Both the position numbers and the translations under genes were made by a program. Below are positions 33,602-43,737 of a DNA stretch of 64,000 nucleotides, piece by piece. Within the stretch, counting starts at the first letter, position 1, and each line of letters starts with the position of its first letter. Below the pieces are notes generated by a model. That model did no database searches and was not told where the DNA came from. It saw nothing but the letters and a program-made list of their open reading frames with translations. The DNA is taken from assembly GCF_900105195.1 (NCBI RefSeq), contig NZ_FNRX01000002.1, forward strand, positions 434,001-498,000, given 5' to 3'. The stretch comes from Rhodococcus pyridinivorans (lineage in GTDB: Bacteria; Actinomycetota; Actinomycetes; Mycobacteriales; Mycobacteriaceae).

Positions 33602-34407
33602 CGTTCCAGCCTCCTCGGAGCCGACGGCAGTTCGGGTGCCGTTCCCAGCCGGGCCGCGCGTCCGGCGCGGTCGCCCGCGCGCCGGGCATCGGCCGAGCGC
33701 GCCGACGGGGCCCGGTTTCCCCGCCAACTGCCCCGTGCCTGCGACGTACTGCGGTAGAAGTCCTGCAGTTCCAGACTCTTCCCACGCAACACCAACGCCG
33801 TACCGGGCGCGGATGTTTCCACCTCGCGTTCGATCTCCTGCTTCGCCTCGGCCAGCCGGGCGCCGATGCGGGCGGCAAACGCCGACTGGAAGTTCAGCCG
33901 GGCCGTCACCGCGGCAACGGGCTTGCGCACGCGTGTGCGCACACGGCGGCCACCGCGTTCCTCGACGACGGTGCGCACCGTGGTCTCGTTCCGGTAGGTG
34001 CCCTCGCGCAGATATGCGTCGGACGCCCGCACCATCTGCACGAGCAGGGAGGAGTACAGCGCCTCGCACACGTCGATGTCGTCGGCGAAGCCGTAGGCGT
34101 AGATGACGGTGGAGTTCGCGGTGATGTCGCACTGCACGTCGTTGGCCCCGGCGATCGCGATGAACAACTGGGCGTAGGTGCGCAGTCCCTTCTTGCCCGT
34201 CTCGCCGATGGTGATCAGTCGCTGCACGGGAGTCGCGCGGCGTTCCTTCGCCGCCGTGTGACTGCGCGCGACCGCCAGATCGATCGAGGAGGACGTCGCG
34301 AGCCGCTGCGCCGCGGCGAGGAAGGCGTCGGCCTCGTGAGGGTTGTCGGTGGACTCCGCCTGGCGGAGCAACCCGCCGATACGACTCAACATCTTGTCCG
34401 AACTCAC
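33598..34407 (-). CDS. DUF2786 domain protein
   Basis: A 269-residue protein. The DUF2786 motif (KMLSRIGGLLRQAESTDNPH then EADAFLAAAQRLA) forms the N-terminus. A conserved middle follows (GLRTYAQLFIAIAGANDVQC, YAYGFADDIDVCEALYSSLL), then a basic, disordered C-terminus. The family is of unknown function and is regularly paired with the HEXXH protein gene downstream, here with a 4-base overlap. Start GTG 34407 gives SSDKMLSRIG. The gene diverges from the symporter gene at 34507. Confidence 0.85.
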   Translation of the reverse strand: MSSDKMLSRIGGLLRQAESTDNPHEADAFLAAAQRLATSSSIDLAVARSHTAAKERRATPVQRLITIGETGKKGLRTYAQLFIAIAGANDVQCDITANSTVIYAYGFADDIDVCEALYSSLLVQMVRASDAYLREGTYRNETTVRTVVEERGGRRVRTRVRKPVAAVTARLNFQSAFAARIGARLAEAKQEIEREVETSAPGTALVLRGKSLELQDFYRSTSQARGSWRGNRAPSARSADARRAGDRAGRAARLGTAPELPSAPRRLER

Positions 34408-34506
34408 CCAGCGAGCGTAGAGCTTGGCACCGACTCCGCCCACGAGACCGGGAACATGCACGAAGTTCCTGCGAAACCACCTGCGACCCACCAAGATCGT
34501 GCAGAT

Positions 34507-35959
34507 GGACACTGCGGTCGATTTCGTCACCGATATCAACGACACGTTCTGGTATGCGGTGATCGCACTGCTCATCGGTTCGGGCCTGTACTACACGATC
34601 CGGTCCCGGTTCATCCAGATCCGGCTCCTGCCCGACATGCTGCGTTCCATCGTGGAGAAACCCGAGAGACAACCCAACGGAGAACCCGGCCTGTCCGCCT
34701 TCCGGGCCTTCTCCGTCTCGGCGGCCTCCCGCGTGGGAACGGGCAACGTCGCCGGTGTCGCGATCGCGATCAGCCTCGGTGGTCCCGGCGCGGTGTTCTG
34801 GATGTGGGCGATGGCTCTGGTCGGTGCAGCGACCGCTTTCCTCGAGTCCACGCTCGCCCAGCTGTACAAGGTGCGCGACGAGGACGGCAGCTTCCGCGGT
34901 GGCCCCGCCTACTACATGCAGTACGGGCTGCGGAAACGCTGGATGGGCATGATCTTCGCGGTCATCATCACGATCACCTACGGATTCGTGTTCAACGCGG
35001 TGCAGACCAATTCGATCGTCGACGCCGTCTCGAGTTCCGTCGGCGAGAAGACCATGGCACTCCAGGTGATCGTGGGGCTGGCCGTCGCCCTCATCGTCGG
35101 CGCGGTGATCTTCGGCGGAATCCGCCGCATCTCCGGCGTCTCCCAGATCGTCGTGCCGGTCCTGGCGTTCGTCTACCTGGTCATCGGCATCATCGTCGTG
35201 GTCCTCAACATCGGCGAGGTTCCGGCCACGTTCCGCCTCATCGTCGAGAACGCCTTCGGTCTCGAGGAGGTCATCGGTGGTGGCTTCGGCGCTGCCTTCA
35301 TGAACGGCATCCGCCGAGGTCTCTTCTCGAACGAGGCCGGCATGGGCTCGGCGCCCAACGCCGGCGCCGCCGCCGCGGTTTCCCACCCGGTCAAGCAGGG
35401 CCTGGTCCAGAGCCTCGGCGTCTACTTCGACACCCTGCTGGTCTGCTCGATCACGGCTTTCATCATCCTGCTGTCGGAACCCGAATTCGGCAGCGGTCTC
35501 GAGGGCGCCGCTCTGACGCAGAACGCGCTCGCGCTGCAGCTCGGTGACTGGACGGTGCACTTCCTCGCCGTGCTGATCTTCTTCCTCGCGTTCACCTCGG
35601 TGATCGGCAACTACTACTACAGCGAATCCAACATGGAGTTCCTCACCGGATCGCGCCGCATTCTGCCCTACCTGCGCTCGGCGGTCGTGCTGTGCGTCTT
35701 CCTCGGGGCCATCGGCTCGCTGCCGCTGGTGTGGGCGCTGGCCGACCTCGCCATGGGAATCATGGCCACCGTCAACCTCATCGCCCTGATCCCACTGTCG
35801 GGTATCGCCTACGCGTTGTTCCATCACTACAGCGCGCAACGCAAGCAGGGTCGCGACCCCGTCTTCCGCGCCGGTGACGTCCCGGGCCTCCGCGGAATCC
35901 AGGTGTGGAACGACGACGACGTCACGCCGGTCGAGAGCCGATCGAGCGACGCACGGTAG
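34507..35959 (+). CDS. Sodium:alanine (glycine) symporter, AgcS family
   Basis: A 483-residue inner-membrane transporter with about ten membrane segments. Signatures: FSVSAASRVGTGNVAGVAIA near residue 75, GGPAYYMQYGLRKRWMG near 130, and RRGLFSNEAGMGSAPNAGA near 265, which line the sodium and substrate site in the family. It imports alanine or glycine with sodium. ATG 34507 begins at MDTAVDFVTDINDTFWYAV. GTG 34501 and ATG 34424 are in frame but would add residues unlike the family. The ABC gene at 36007 follows after 47 bases. Confidence 0.9.
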
Positions 35960-36006
35960 ATTCCCCTACCGCACGAGCGTGTACCGCTTCGGAAAGGATC
36001 TTCGAG

Positions 36007-37080
<1,074 letters not shown>

Positions 37081-37237
37081 TCACCGCTCCGGGATCGGTC
37101 TGCGGAGTCGACACTCGACCGATTCAGGATGGGCGGAATGCCGACTTTTACCGGTGCTGCGTGCCACAGTAGTGGCCGGTGTCGGTGCAGCTGGGTCACC
37201 GACGTGTGTTCTACGACCTCGAAATGGGGAGTTGTTG

Positions 37238-38521
37238 ATGGTTCTGAATACGAAGGCGATGCGGAGGGCTGCGATCGCCGCTACGGCCGCGACCGCGCTC
37301 GTTCTCGCGGGCTGCTCGTCGGACAACGGTGGCGACGACACCTCGACCGGCGGCGAGGATACCGCTGCTTCCGGTGAGGGCCGCGGCCCGATCACGATCG
37401 TCGAGGGGCAGGATCCCCTGAACGCGGCGCTCGAGAGCATCATCGCCGACTGGAACGCCGAGCATCCCGACGAGCAGGTGACGTTCAAGCCGCTGGCCAA
37501 GGAGGCCAACGACCAGTACGACGACATCGCCCAGCGGATGCAGGCCCGCAGCGACGAATACGACCTCATCGCCGTGGACGTCACCAACACGGCGGAGTTC
37601 GCCGCGAACGGCTGGCTGCTCCCCCTCGAGGACGACCTGGCGATCGACACCGAGGGCCTGCTGCCCGCGACCGTCGAGTCGGGTACCTACAACGGCACCC
37701 TGTACGCCGCCCCGAAGAACACCAACGGCGCGTTCCTCTACTACCGCACCGACCTCGTCGACGAGGCCCCCGCGACCTGGGACGACCTGAAGGCCGAGTG
37801 CCCGAAGGCCGAGGAGGCGGGTATCGCCTGCTACATCGGTCAGTTCAAGAACTACGAGGGCCTGACGGTCAACGTCACCGAGATCGTCAACGCCTTCGGT
37901 GGCTCCTTCGTCGCCGAGGACGGCCTGACCCCGGCCGTCGACGACAAGACGGCCGAGGGCCTGCAGTTCATCGTCGACAACTTCGAGGACGGCATCATCC
38001 CGGCCGCCGCGCAGACCTACACCGAGGGCGAGTCGCAGACCGCCTTCGGCAATGGCGAGGCACTGTTCCTGCGCACGTGGCCCGGCTTCTACACCGACGG
38101 TGAGACCTCATCGGTCGCCGGCAACTACGGCATCGCCGTCCTGCCCGGCGTCGACGGCCCCGGCGTCTCGACGCTCGGCGGTTACAACGTCGGCATCAGC
38201 GCGTTCTCGGATGCTCCCGCCACCGCGCGCGACTTCCTCGAGTTCATGCAGACCCGCCAGGCGCAGATGTACTACGCGGAAGCGGGCGGCGCCCCGGTTC
38301 TCGCCGAGGTCTACGACGACGCCTCGATCCTCGAGCAGTACCCCTACTTCTCGACGCTGAAGGAGGCCCTCGAGGCCGCCAAGCCGCGTCCGGCGTCGCC
38401 GTACTACTCGGCCGTGTCGAAGGCGATCGCCGACAACGCCTACGCTGCGATCCGTGGCGAGAAGACCGTCCAGCAGGCGCTGGACGACACCCGGGCCGGC
38501 ATCGAGACCGCCGGCAACTGA
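37238..38521 (+). CDS. Sugar ABC transporter substrate-binding lipoprotein
   Basis: A 427-residue solute-binding lipoprotein. The signal peptide ends in lipobox ALVLAGCSS (Cys about residue 26) and is followed by a Thr/Gly/Asp linker. The mature part follows the family 1 carbohydrate-binding pattern: IIADWNAEHPDEQVTFKPLA, QRMQARSDEYDLIAVDV, APKNTNGAFLYYRTDLVDEA, FGNGEALFLRTWPGFY and SPYYSAVSKAIADNAYAAI. It resembles trehalose/maltose binding proteins of the LpqY/ThuE kind, but the exact sugar cannot be read. It docks on the permease pair encoded directly downstream (gap 17 bases). Confidence 0.87.
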   Translation: MVLNTKAMRRAAIAATAATALVLAGCSSDNGGDDTSTGGEDTAASGEGRGPITIVEGQDPLNAALESIIADWNAEHPDEQVTFKPLAKEANDQYDDIAQRMQARSDEYDLIAVDVTNTAEFAANGWLLPLEDDLAIDTEGLLPATVESGTYNGTLYAAPKNTNGAFLYYRTDLVDEAPATWDDLKAECPKAEEAGIACYIGQFKNYEGLTVNVTEIVNAFGGSFVAEDGLTPAVDDKTAEGLQFIVDNFEDGIIPAAAQTYTEGESQTAFGNGEALFLRTWPGFYTDGETSSVAGNYGIAVLPGVDGPGVSTLGGYNVGISAFSDAPATARDFLEFMQTRQAQMYYAEAGGAPVLAEVYDDASILEQYPYFSTLKEALEAAKPRPASPYYSAVSKAIADNAYAAIRGEKTVQQALDDTRAGIETAGN

Positions 38522-38538
38522 TGCTCTAGGAGCAGTAC

Positions 38539-39612
38539 ATGGCTGACCCGCAGGTCGACACTCCCGCGGATCCGCCACACGCCCCCGCGGTCGGGACCGT
38601 CCCCGGTCCCGACCGCGGACGTGTCGGCGGACGTCACCGCGTGCCCGCACCTCCCGTCACGGCGGTGAAGAAGCGGCGCAAGATCCCGGTGTGGATGTTC
38701 GTCGCCCCGTCGATGCTCGTCCTGGCCGTGATCATCCTGTACCCGCTCGGACGAGCGGTGTGGATGTCGCTGCACGGTGACTCGAAGCGACTCGACCCCG
38801 AGACGGGCCGATTCGTCACCGGGGGTTTCGTGGGGATCGAGAACTACACGCGCTGGATCACCCAGACCTGCAACACCGCCACCGGTTCGATCCCGTGCCC
38901 TCCGGGCACCCTCGGCTCCCAGTTCTGGCAGTCGATCTTCAACACCTTCTTCTTCACCGTCGTCACGGTCTCGCTCGAGACGGTGATCGGTTTCGCGATG
39001 GCGATCGTGATGGCCAAGTCGTTCCGGGGTCGCGGCCTGCTGCGTGCCTCGGTGCTGGTGCCGTGGGCGATCCCCACCGCCGTCACCGCCAAGCTGTGGT
39101 TCTTCATCTTCGCCAACGACGGTGCCGCCAACAAACTGCTCGGCACCGACTACCTGTGGACCGCCGATCCGTGGCCCGCGCGCTTCGCGATCATCGTCGC
39201 CGACGTGTGGAAGACGGCACCGTTCATGGCGCTGCTCATCCTCGCCGGCCTGCAGATGATCCCGCAGGACGTCTACGAGGCCGCGAAGGTCGACGGTGCG
39301 AACGCCTGGCAGCGGTTCAAGATGATCACGCTGCCGCTGGTCAAGCCCGCCCTCATGGTGGCGATCCTGTTCCGCACCATGGACGCGCTGCGCATGTACG
39401 ACCTGCCCGCGATCATGATGGGGTCCAATCCGGCGACGTCCACGATCTCGGTGCTCGTCGTCGACCAGATGCGTCAGGGTTCGAACTCCGCGTCCGCCCT
39501 GTCGACGATCACCTTCCTGCTCATCTTCGCCGTCGCCTTCGTGCTGGTGCGGTTCCTCGGCGCCAACGCGGTGAGTACGCAGGAGAAGCAGCGTAAGGGG
39601 GAGGTCGTATGA
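38539..39612 (+). CDS. sugA: Sugar ABC permease, MalF/SugA type
   Basis: A 357-residue permease with a 45-residue Pro/Arg-rich cytoplasmic start and six to seven membrane segments. The EAA loop that contacts the ATPase is QDVYEAAKVDGANAWQRFKM. WKTAPFMALLILAGLQMIP precedes it. It forms a heterodimer with the SugB-like protein. Its last four bases overlap the next start (ATGA). Confidence 0.9.
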   Translation: MADPQVDTPADPPHAPAVGTVPGPDRGRVGGRHRVPAPPVTAVKKRRKIPVWMFVAPSMLVLAVIILYPLGRAVWMSLHGDSKRLDPETGRFVTGGFVGIENYTRWITQTCNTATGSIPCPPGTLGSQFWQSIFNTFFFTVVTVSLETVIGFAMAIVMAKSFRGRGLLRASVLVPWAIPTAVTAKLWFFIFANDGAANKLLGTDYLWTADPWPARFAIIVADVWKTAPFMALLILAGLQMIPQDVYEAAKVDGANAWQRFKMITLPLVKPALMVAILFRTMDALRMYDLPAIMMGSNPATSTISVLVVDQMRQGSNSASALSTITFLLIFAVAFVLVRFLGANAVSTQEKQRKGEVV

Positions 39613-40517
39613 CCGTCACCACCGAGATTCCTCGGAGCCGGCCGGAGCCGGAGCCCACGCCGGTGCAGACCCGCAAGGTGCCGTTCAAGCGCAGGATGAG
39701 CACGGTCGGCACCTATCTGGGTGTCGCGCTGATCGTCCTGTGGGGCCTGGCCCCCTGCTATTGGATGATCGTCACGGCCCTGCGCGACCCGTCGGAGACG
39801 TTCAGCACGACCCTGTGGCCGTCGAACCCGACACTGCAGAACTTCGCCGACGCGCTCGACCCCGACGCCAAGGTCAACTTCTCGCGGGCGCTGCTCAACA
39901 GCGTCATCATCGCCGGCGCCACCACGGCGGTCGCGCTGCTGCTCGGCGTGTTCACCGCCTACGCCCTGTCGCGCTTCGAGTTCCGCGGCAAGTACTTCGT
40001 CACCGGCATCATCCTCGGCGCGTCGATGTTTCCGGTCGTCGCGCTCGTGACGCCGCTGTTCCAGCTGTTCACCGACATCGGCTGGATCGGCAAGTACCAG
40101 GCGCTGATCATCCCGAACATCTCGTTCGTGCTGCCGCTGACCGTCTACACGCTCACCTCGTTCTTCTCCGAACTGCCGTGGGAGCTCGAGGAGGCCGCCC
40201 GCATGGACGGCGCGACGCGCGGGCAGGCGTTCCGCCTGGTCATGCTGCCGCTCGCGGCACCTGCGCTGTTCACCACGGCGATCCTCGCCTTCATCGCGAC
40301 CGTCAACGAGTACCTGCTGATGTCGCAGCTGTCGAGCGAGAGCACGGCCCCGGTGACGGTGGCGATGGCACGGTTCACCGGCACCGACCCGTACGTCACC
40401 CCGTACGCGTCGATCATGGCCGGCGGCACGCTCGTCATGGTGCCGCTCGTGGTGATGGTGCTGCTCTTCCAGCGACGCATCATCTCGGGTCTGACCGCGG
40501 GTGGCGTCAAGTCGTGA
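39609..40517 (+). CDS. sugB: Sugar ABC permease, MalG/SugB type
   Basis: A 302-residue permease with six membrane segments. The EAA loop is PWELEEAARMDGATRGQAFR. FTAYALSRFEFRGKYFV and MFPVVALVTPLFQL are typical MalG segments. It starts within the sugA-like stop and ends overlapping a small membrane protein gene, so four genes from 37238 to 40705 form one unit. Confidence 0.9.
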   Translation: MTVTTEIPRSRPEPEPTPVQTRKVPFKRRMSTVGTYLGVALIVLWGLAPCYWMIVTALRDPSETFSTTLWPSNPTLQNFADALDPDAKVNFSRALLNSVIIAGATTAVALLLGVFTAYALSRFEFRGKYFVTGIILGASMFPVVALVTPLFQLFTDIGWIGKYQALIIPNISFVLPLTVYTLTSFFSELPWELEEAARMDGATRGQAFRLVMLPLAAPALFTTAILAFIATVNEYLLMSQLSSESTAPVTVAMARFTGTDPYVTPYASIMAGGTLVMVPLVVMVLLFQRRIISGLTAGGVKS

Positions 40518-40705
40518 GGAAGGTTCCGCGCCGGAACCGACTCGAGATGCTGCTCGGCCTGCTCACGGTGTTCACGGTGATGGCCGTGATCTCCGCGGTC
40601 GCCGAGCTGACGTCGCCGCAACCCGGCATCGTGCCGTCCCTCGTGCTGCTCGCATTCGTCGTGATGTGGGGGTTCGCGTTCCGCGCGTGGCGCCGATCGG
40701 GCTGA
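40514..40705 (+). CDS. Small two-helix membrane protein of the sugar ABC operon
   Basis: A 63-residue protein starting at GTG 40514 inside the permease stop (GTGA). After a basic start (RKVPRRNRLEM) it has two hydrophobic stretches, LLGLLTVFTVMAVISAVAEL and IVPSLVLLAFVVMWGFAF, then RAWRRSG. Function unknown. The overlap and lack of a gap support a real gene that may adjust or stabilise the transporter. Confidence 0.7.
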   Translation: MRKVPRRNRLEMLLGLLTVFTVMAVISAVAELTSPQPGIVPSLVLLAFVVMWGFAFRAWRRSG

Positions 40706-40838
40706 CCCTGTCGTGACGATGGCCCCGCCGTGACGTGAGAAGGAGCACCGTACCGGTGTTCCGGAGGCGTCTCGTGGTCGTTTCCGTACCATACGGTGGG
40801 CGGGAGACCCTCCCGTCCGGATTTTCGGTACCGAGAAA

Positions 40839-42977
40839 GTGGAACGAGTGACGAGCCCGACAAGGTCGACATCCTCGCGCGCCGCCGCGGCCGCAGCGAA
40901 GAAGCGCAGGGGACGCATCGTTCGCTACGCCGTACTCGTCGCGTTCGTTCTCGCCGTGCTCGTCCCGCTCGGGATCTTCGCCACCGCCTACTACTCGGCG
41001 GAGGTGCCGACCCCGGCGGACATGAAGACGAACCAGCTCGCGCGGGTCTACGCATCCGACGACGCCACCGAGATCACCCGGGTGGTCCCGCCGGAGGGCA
41101 ACCGTGTCGAGGTCGGGATCGCGCAGATCCCCGAGCACGTCCGCAACGCCGTGCTGTCGGCGGAGGACCGCAACTTCTACAGCAACCCGGGCTTCTCGAT
41201 CACCGGTTTCGCACGCGCAGCCCGCGACAACGTCATGGGCAAGGACACCGCCGGCGGCGGTTCCACGATCACGCAGCAGTACGTCAAGAACGTGCTCGTC
41301 GGCTCCGATCGCACGCTCGAACGCAAGATGCGCGAACTCGTCATCTCCACCAAGATGGCGCGGCAGTGGTCGAAGGACGAGATCCTCGAGGCGTACCTCA
41401 ACACCATCTACTTCGGTCGCGGCGCCTACGGCATCGGCGCGGCGTCCCAGGCGTACTTCGGCAAGCCTGTCGAGGAACTGTCGGTCTCTGAGGGCGCCGT
41501 CCTGGCCGGGGTGATCCAGACACCGTCGTCGCTCGACCCCGAGTACAACCTGCCTGCCATCGAGGAGCGCTGGAACTACGTGCTCGACGGCATGGTCGAG
41601 ATGAAGGTCCTCGACCCGGCCGAGCGGCCGGACCAGGTGTTCCCCCCGACGGTGCCGTCGGACACCCTCGTGCTGGCCACCGAGGCGACCGGACCGGAAG
41701 GTCACATCCGTACCCAGGTGCTGCGTGAGCTGTCCGCGGCGGGGATCAGCGAACAGGCCCTCAACACCGAAGGTCTGCGCATCACTACCACCATCGACCT
41801 GAAGGCCCAGCAGGCGGCGATCGACGCCGCTCGGTCCACGCTGTCCGGCGAACCCGGGGAACTGCGCACCGCCGTGGTCTCGATCGATCCCCGCTCCGGT
41901 GCCGTGCGCGCCTACTACGGCGGTGAGGACGGTGCCGGTTTCGACTTCGCACAGGCCCCCGTCCAGACGGGTTCGGCGTTCAAGGTGTTCGGCCTGCTCG
42001 CCGCGCTCGACGACGGGATCGGCCTCAACGCGCGTTTCGACAGCTCCCCGCTCACGGTGGGCAATGTCCGCATCGGCAACGTCGAGGGTGAGTCGTGCGG
42101 ACGTTGCACGATCGCCGAGGCGCTCAAGCGGTCGCTGAACACGAGCTTCTACCGGCTCATGATGTCCATGTCGAACGGCCCGCAGAAGATCGCCGACGCC
42201 GCGCATGCGGCGGGGATCCCGCTGACGATCCCCGGGGTCGAGGGGCAGACGCTGAGCGAGAACGGCGGTCCGCCGGAGGGCGGCATCGTCCTCGGCCAGT
42301 ACCAGGCACGGGTCATCGACATGGCTTCCGCCTACGCGACGATCGCCGCGTCCGGTGTCTTCCACGAGCCGTACTTCGTGCAGAAGGTCGTCACGGCCGA
42401 CGGTGTCGTGCTCCTCGATCGTCCGCCGTCACCCGGCGAGCAGCGCTTCGACGCCGCGGTCGCCGACAACGCAACCCAGGCCATGATGCCGATCGCCGCA
42501 TACTCGCGCGGGCACGCGCTCGCCGGTGGCCGGCCGTCGGCGTCGAAGACCGGCACTACGCAGCTCGGCGACACCGGGTTGAACAAGGACGCCTGGATGG
42601 TCGGGTACACGCCGTCGCTGTCGACGGCCGTGTGGATGGGCACCCCCGACGCCGGGGCGATCACCAACAGCTGGGGCGGGTCGATCTACGGTTCCGGACT
42701 GCCGTCGGACATCTGGAAGAGAACGATGGACGGCGCCCTCGAAGGCACGCCAGTCGAGAGCTTCCCGTGGCCGGCGTCGATCGGTGGTCAGGCGGGTGTC
42801 CCGAAGGACGCCGGCATCGAGGCCACCACCGCTCCCCCGGCGCCGACCTTCCAGCTGCCCGACCTGTCGAACCTGCCGCCGATCACGATTCCCGCGCCCC
42901 CGGTCGATCTGCCTGTCCCCGTGCCTTCGCAGATCGAGGTGTTCCCCGGCGTGACGATCCAGATCCCCGGCTTGTAG
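40839..42977 (+). CDS. Class A penicillin-binding protein (second PonA)
   Basis: A 712-residue bifunctional peptidoglycan synthase with one N-terminal membrane helix (residues 29-51). The GT51 transglycosylase has catalytic Glu109 in SAEDRNFYSNPGF and the TITQQYVKN and YLNTIYFGRGAYG motifs. The transpeptidase has Ser379-x-x-Lys382 (TGSAFKVF), SLNTSFY and Lys570-Thr-Gly (SKTGTTQ). The C-terminus is Pro-rich and ends PGVTIQIPGL, the same ending type as the PonA1 at 49406, so the two are paralogues. It follows the sugar importer operon after 133 bases and is closed by a long hairpin. GTG 40848 is an alternative start. Confidence 0.92.
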   Translation: MERVTSPTRSTSSRAAAAAAKKRRGRIVRYAVLVAFVLAVLVPLGIFATAYYSAEVPTPADMKTNQLARVYASDDATEITRVVPPEGNRVEVGIAQIPEHVRNAVLSAEDRNFYSNPGFSITGFARAARDNVMGKDTAGGGSTITQQYVKNVLVGSDRTLERKMRELVISTKMARQWSKDEILEAYLNTIYFGRGAYGIGAASQAYFGKPVEELSVSEGAVLAGVIQTPSSLDPEYNLPAIEERWNYVLDGMVEMKVLDPAERPDQVFPPTVPSDTLVLATEATGPEGHIRTQVLRELSAAGISEQALNTEGLRITTTIDLKAQQAAIDAARSTLSGEPGELRTAVVSIDPRSGAVRAYYGGEDGAGFDFAQAPVQTGSAFKVFGLLAALDDGIGLNARFDSSPLTVGNVRIGNVEGESCGRCTIAEALKRSLNTSFYRLMMSMSNGPQKIADAAHAAGIPLTIPGVEGQTLSENGGPPEGGIVLGQYQARVIDMASAYATIAASGVFHEPYFVQKVVTADGVVLLDRPPSPGEQRFDAAVADNATQAMMPIAAYSRGHALAGGRPSASKTGTTQLGDTGLNKDAWMVGYTPSLSTAVWMGTPDAGAITNSWGGSIYGSGLPSDIWKRTMDGALEGTPVESFPWPASIGGQAGVPKDAGIEATTAPPAPTFQLPDLSNLPPITIPAPPVDLPVPVPSQIEVFPGVTIQIPGL

Positions 42978-42996
42978 ATCCGCACTCCACCCATCG

Positions 42997-43046
42997 AGGG
43001 GAGGTCGTGTGCGTGTTCCCGTCCGGGAACGCACACAACCTCCCCT
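42997..43046. terminator. Long hairpin terminator between pbp and tetR
   Basis: Outer arms AGGGGAGGT and ACCTCCCCT plus an inner stem GTGTGCG...TTCCCG with one bulge lie between convergent genes. Confidence 0.8.
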
Positions 43047-43068
43047 TCGTCGTCGAGGCGGTTCGGGT

Positions 43069-43656
43069 CTACGGCCCGGCCAGCACCGTCGGCAGCAGCG
43101 CGGCCGAACAGTCGACGACCTCGTCGACGCTCGGTGTGCCTTCGCGGAACCGGTCGATGGCCAGCGACTCCACGAACGCCCACCACGCCCGCAGCCGCAT
43201 GCGGGTGACGGGGGTGTCATCGCAGCCCAGCGCCGCGACGACCCGCTCGACCATGGTGTCGCGCATCGAGTCGTGGATGTCGCGGATCTGAGGGTCGGAG
43301 CCGACGCCGCTGTGGAAGAACGTCTGGTAGTTGTCGCCGTGGCGGTCGATGAACGACACGAACGGGTGCAGCACCGCCCGGAGGGGATCCTGCTCGTCCG
43401 GATCGGGATCCGCCGCGCGGAGCAACCGGCGTGATGCGGCGCCGACGACGGCGACGTAGAAGTCCTGCTTCGTGGGGAAGTAGCGGAACAGCAGGCCGCG
43501 GGAGATGCCGGCGATCTCGGCGACGCGGTCGATCGACAGGGCGTGGATCGGGCGCGTCGACAGCTCCTGCAGCCCGATCGCCACGAGTTGCCGGCGACGT
43601 TCCTCGGGTGGCAGGCGACGCCGTCCTTTGGACGCCTCTTGTCGCGGGGTGCTCAC
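43069..43656 (-). CDS. TetR-family regulator of the adjacent catabolic operon
   Basis: A 195-residue TetR repressor. HTH: IHALSIDRVAEIAGISRGLL then FRYFPTKQDFYVAVV (residues 36-70). The C-terminal domain has SFIDRHGDNYQTFFHSGVGS typical of a large actinobacterial TetR group. It diverges from the ACAD11-like dehydrogenase gene, with a perfect palindrome in the gap, so it likely autoregulates and represses that operon until an acyl-CoA-type signal binds. Confidence 0.9.
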   Translation of the reverse strand: MSTPRQEASKGRRRLPPEERRRQLVAIGLQELSTRPIHALSIDRVAEIAGISRGLLFRYFPTKQDFYVAVVGAASRRLLRAADPDPDEQDPLRAVLHPFVSFIDRHGDNYQTFFHSGVGSDPQIRDIHDSMRDTMVERVVAALGCDDTPVTRMRLRAWWAFVESLAIDRFREGTPSVDEVVDCSAALLPTVLAGP

Positions 43657-43666
43657 ACCGATAGCC

Positions 43667-43687
43667 TAACTGAGCATCGCTCAGTTA
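43667..43687. promoter_or_regulatory. Perfect palindromic TetR operator
   Basis: Nine-base arms TAACTGAGC and GCTCAGTTA around ATC, ten bases before the tetR start and 50 before the dehydrogenase start. Length, symmetry and location fit a TetR dimer site. Confidence 0.8.
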
Positions 43688-43737
43688 CGACCGCCCGACC
43701 GGGCAGATTCCCGGTCGAACTCGACGGAAGGCACCCG

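Noticed and set aside
33074..35839. A 921-codon minus-strand frame reaching across the symporter gene
   Set aside because: Only its last 175 codons (33074-33601) match a protein family. The rest is antisense to the AgcS gene and the DUF2786 frame.
40572..42365. A 597-codon minus-strand frame antisense to the second penicillin-binding protein
   Set aside because: No family features. The opposite strand encodes a complete GT51/transpeptidase protein.
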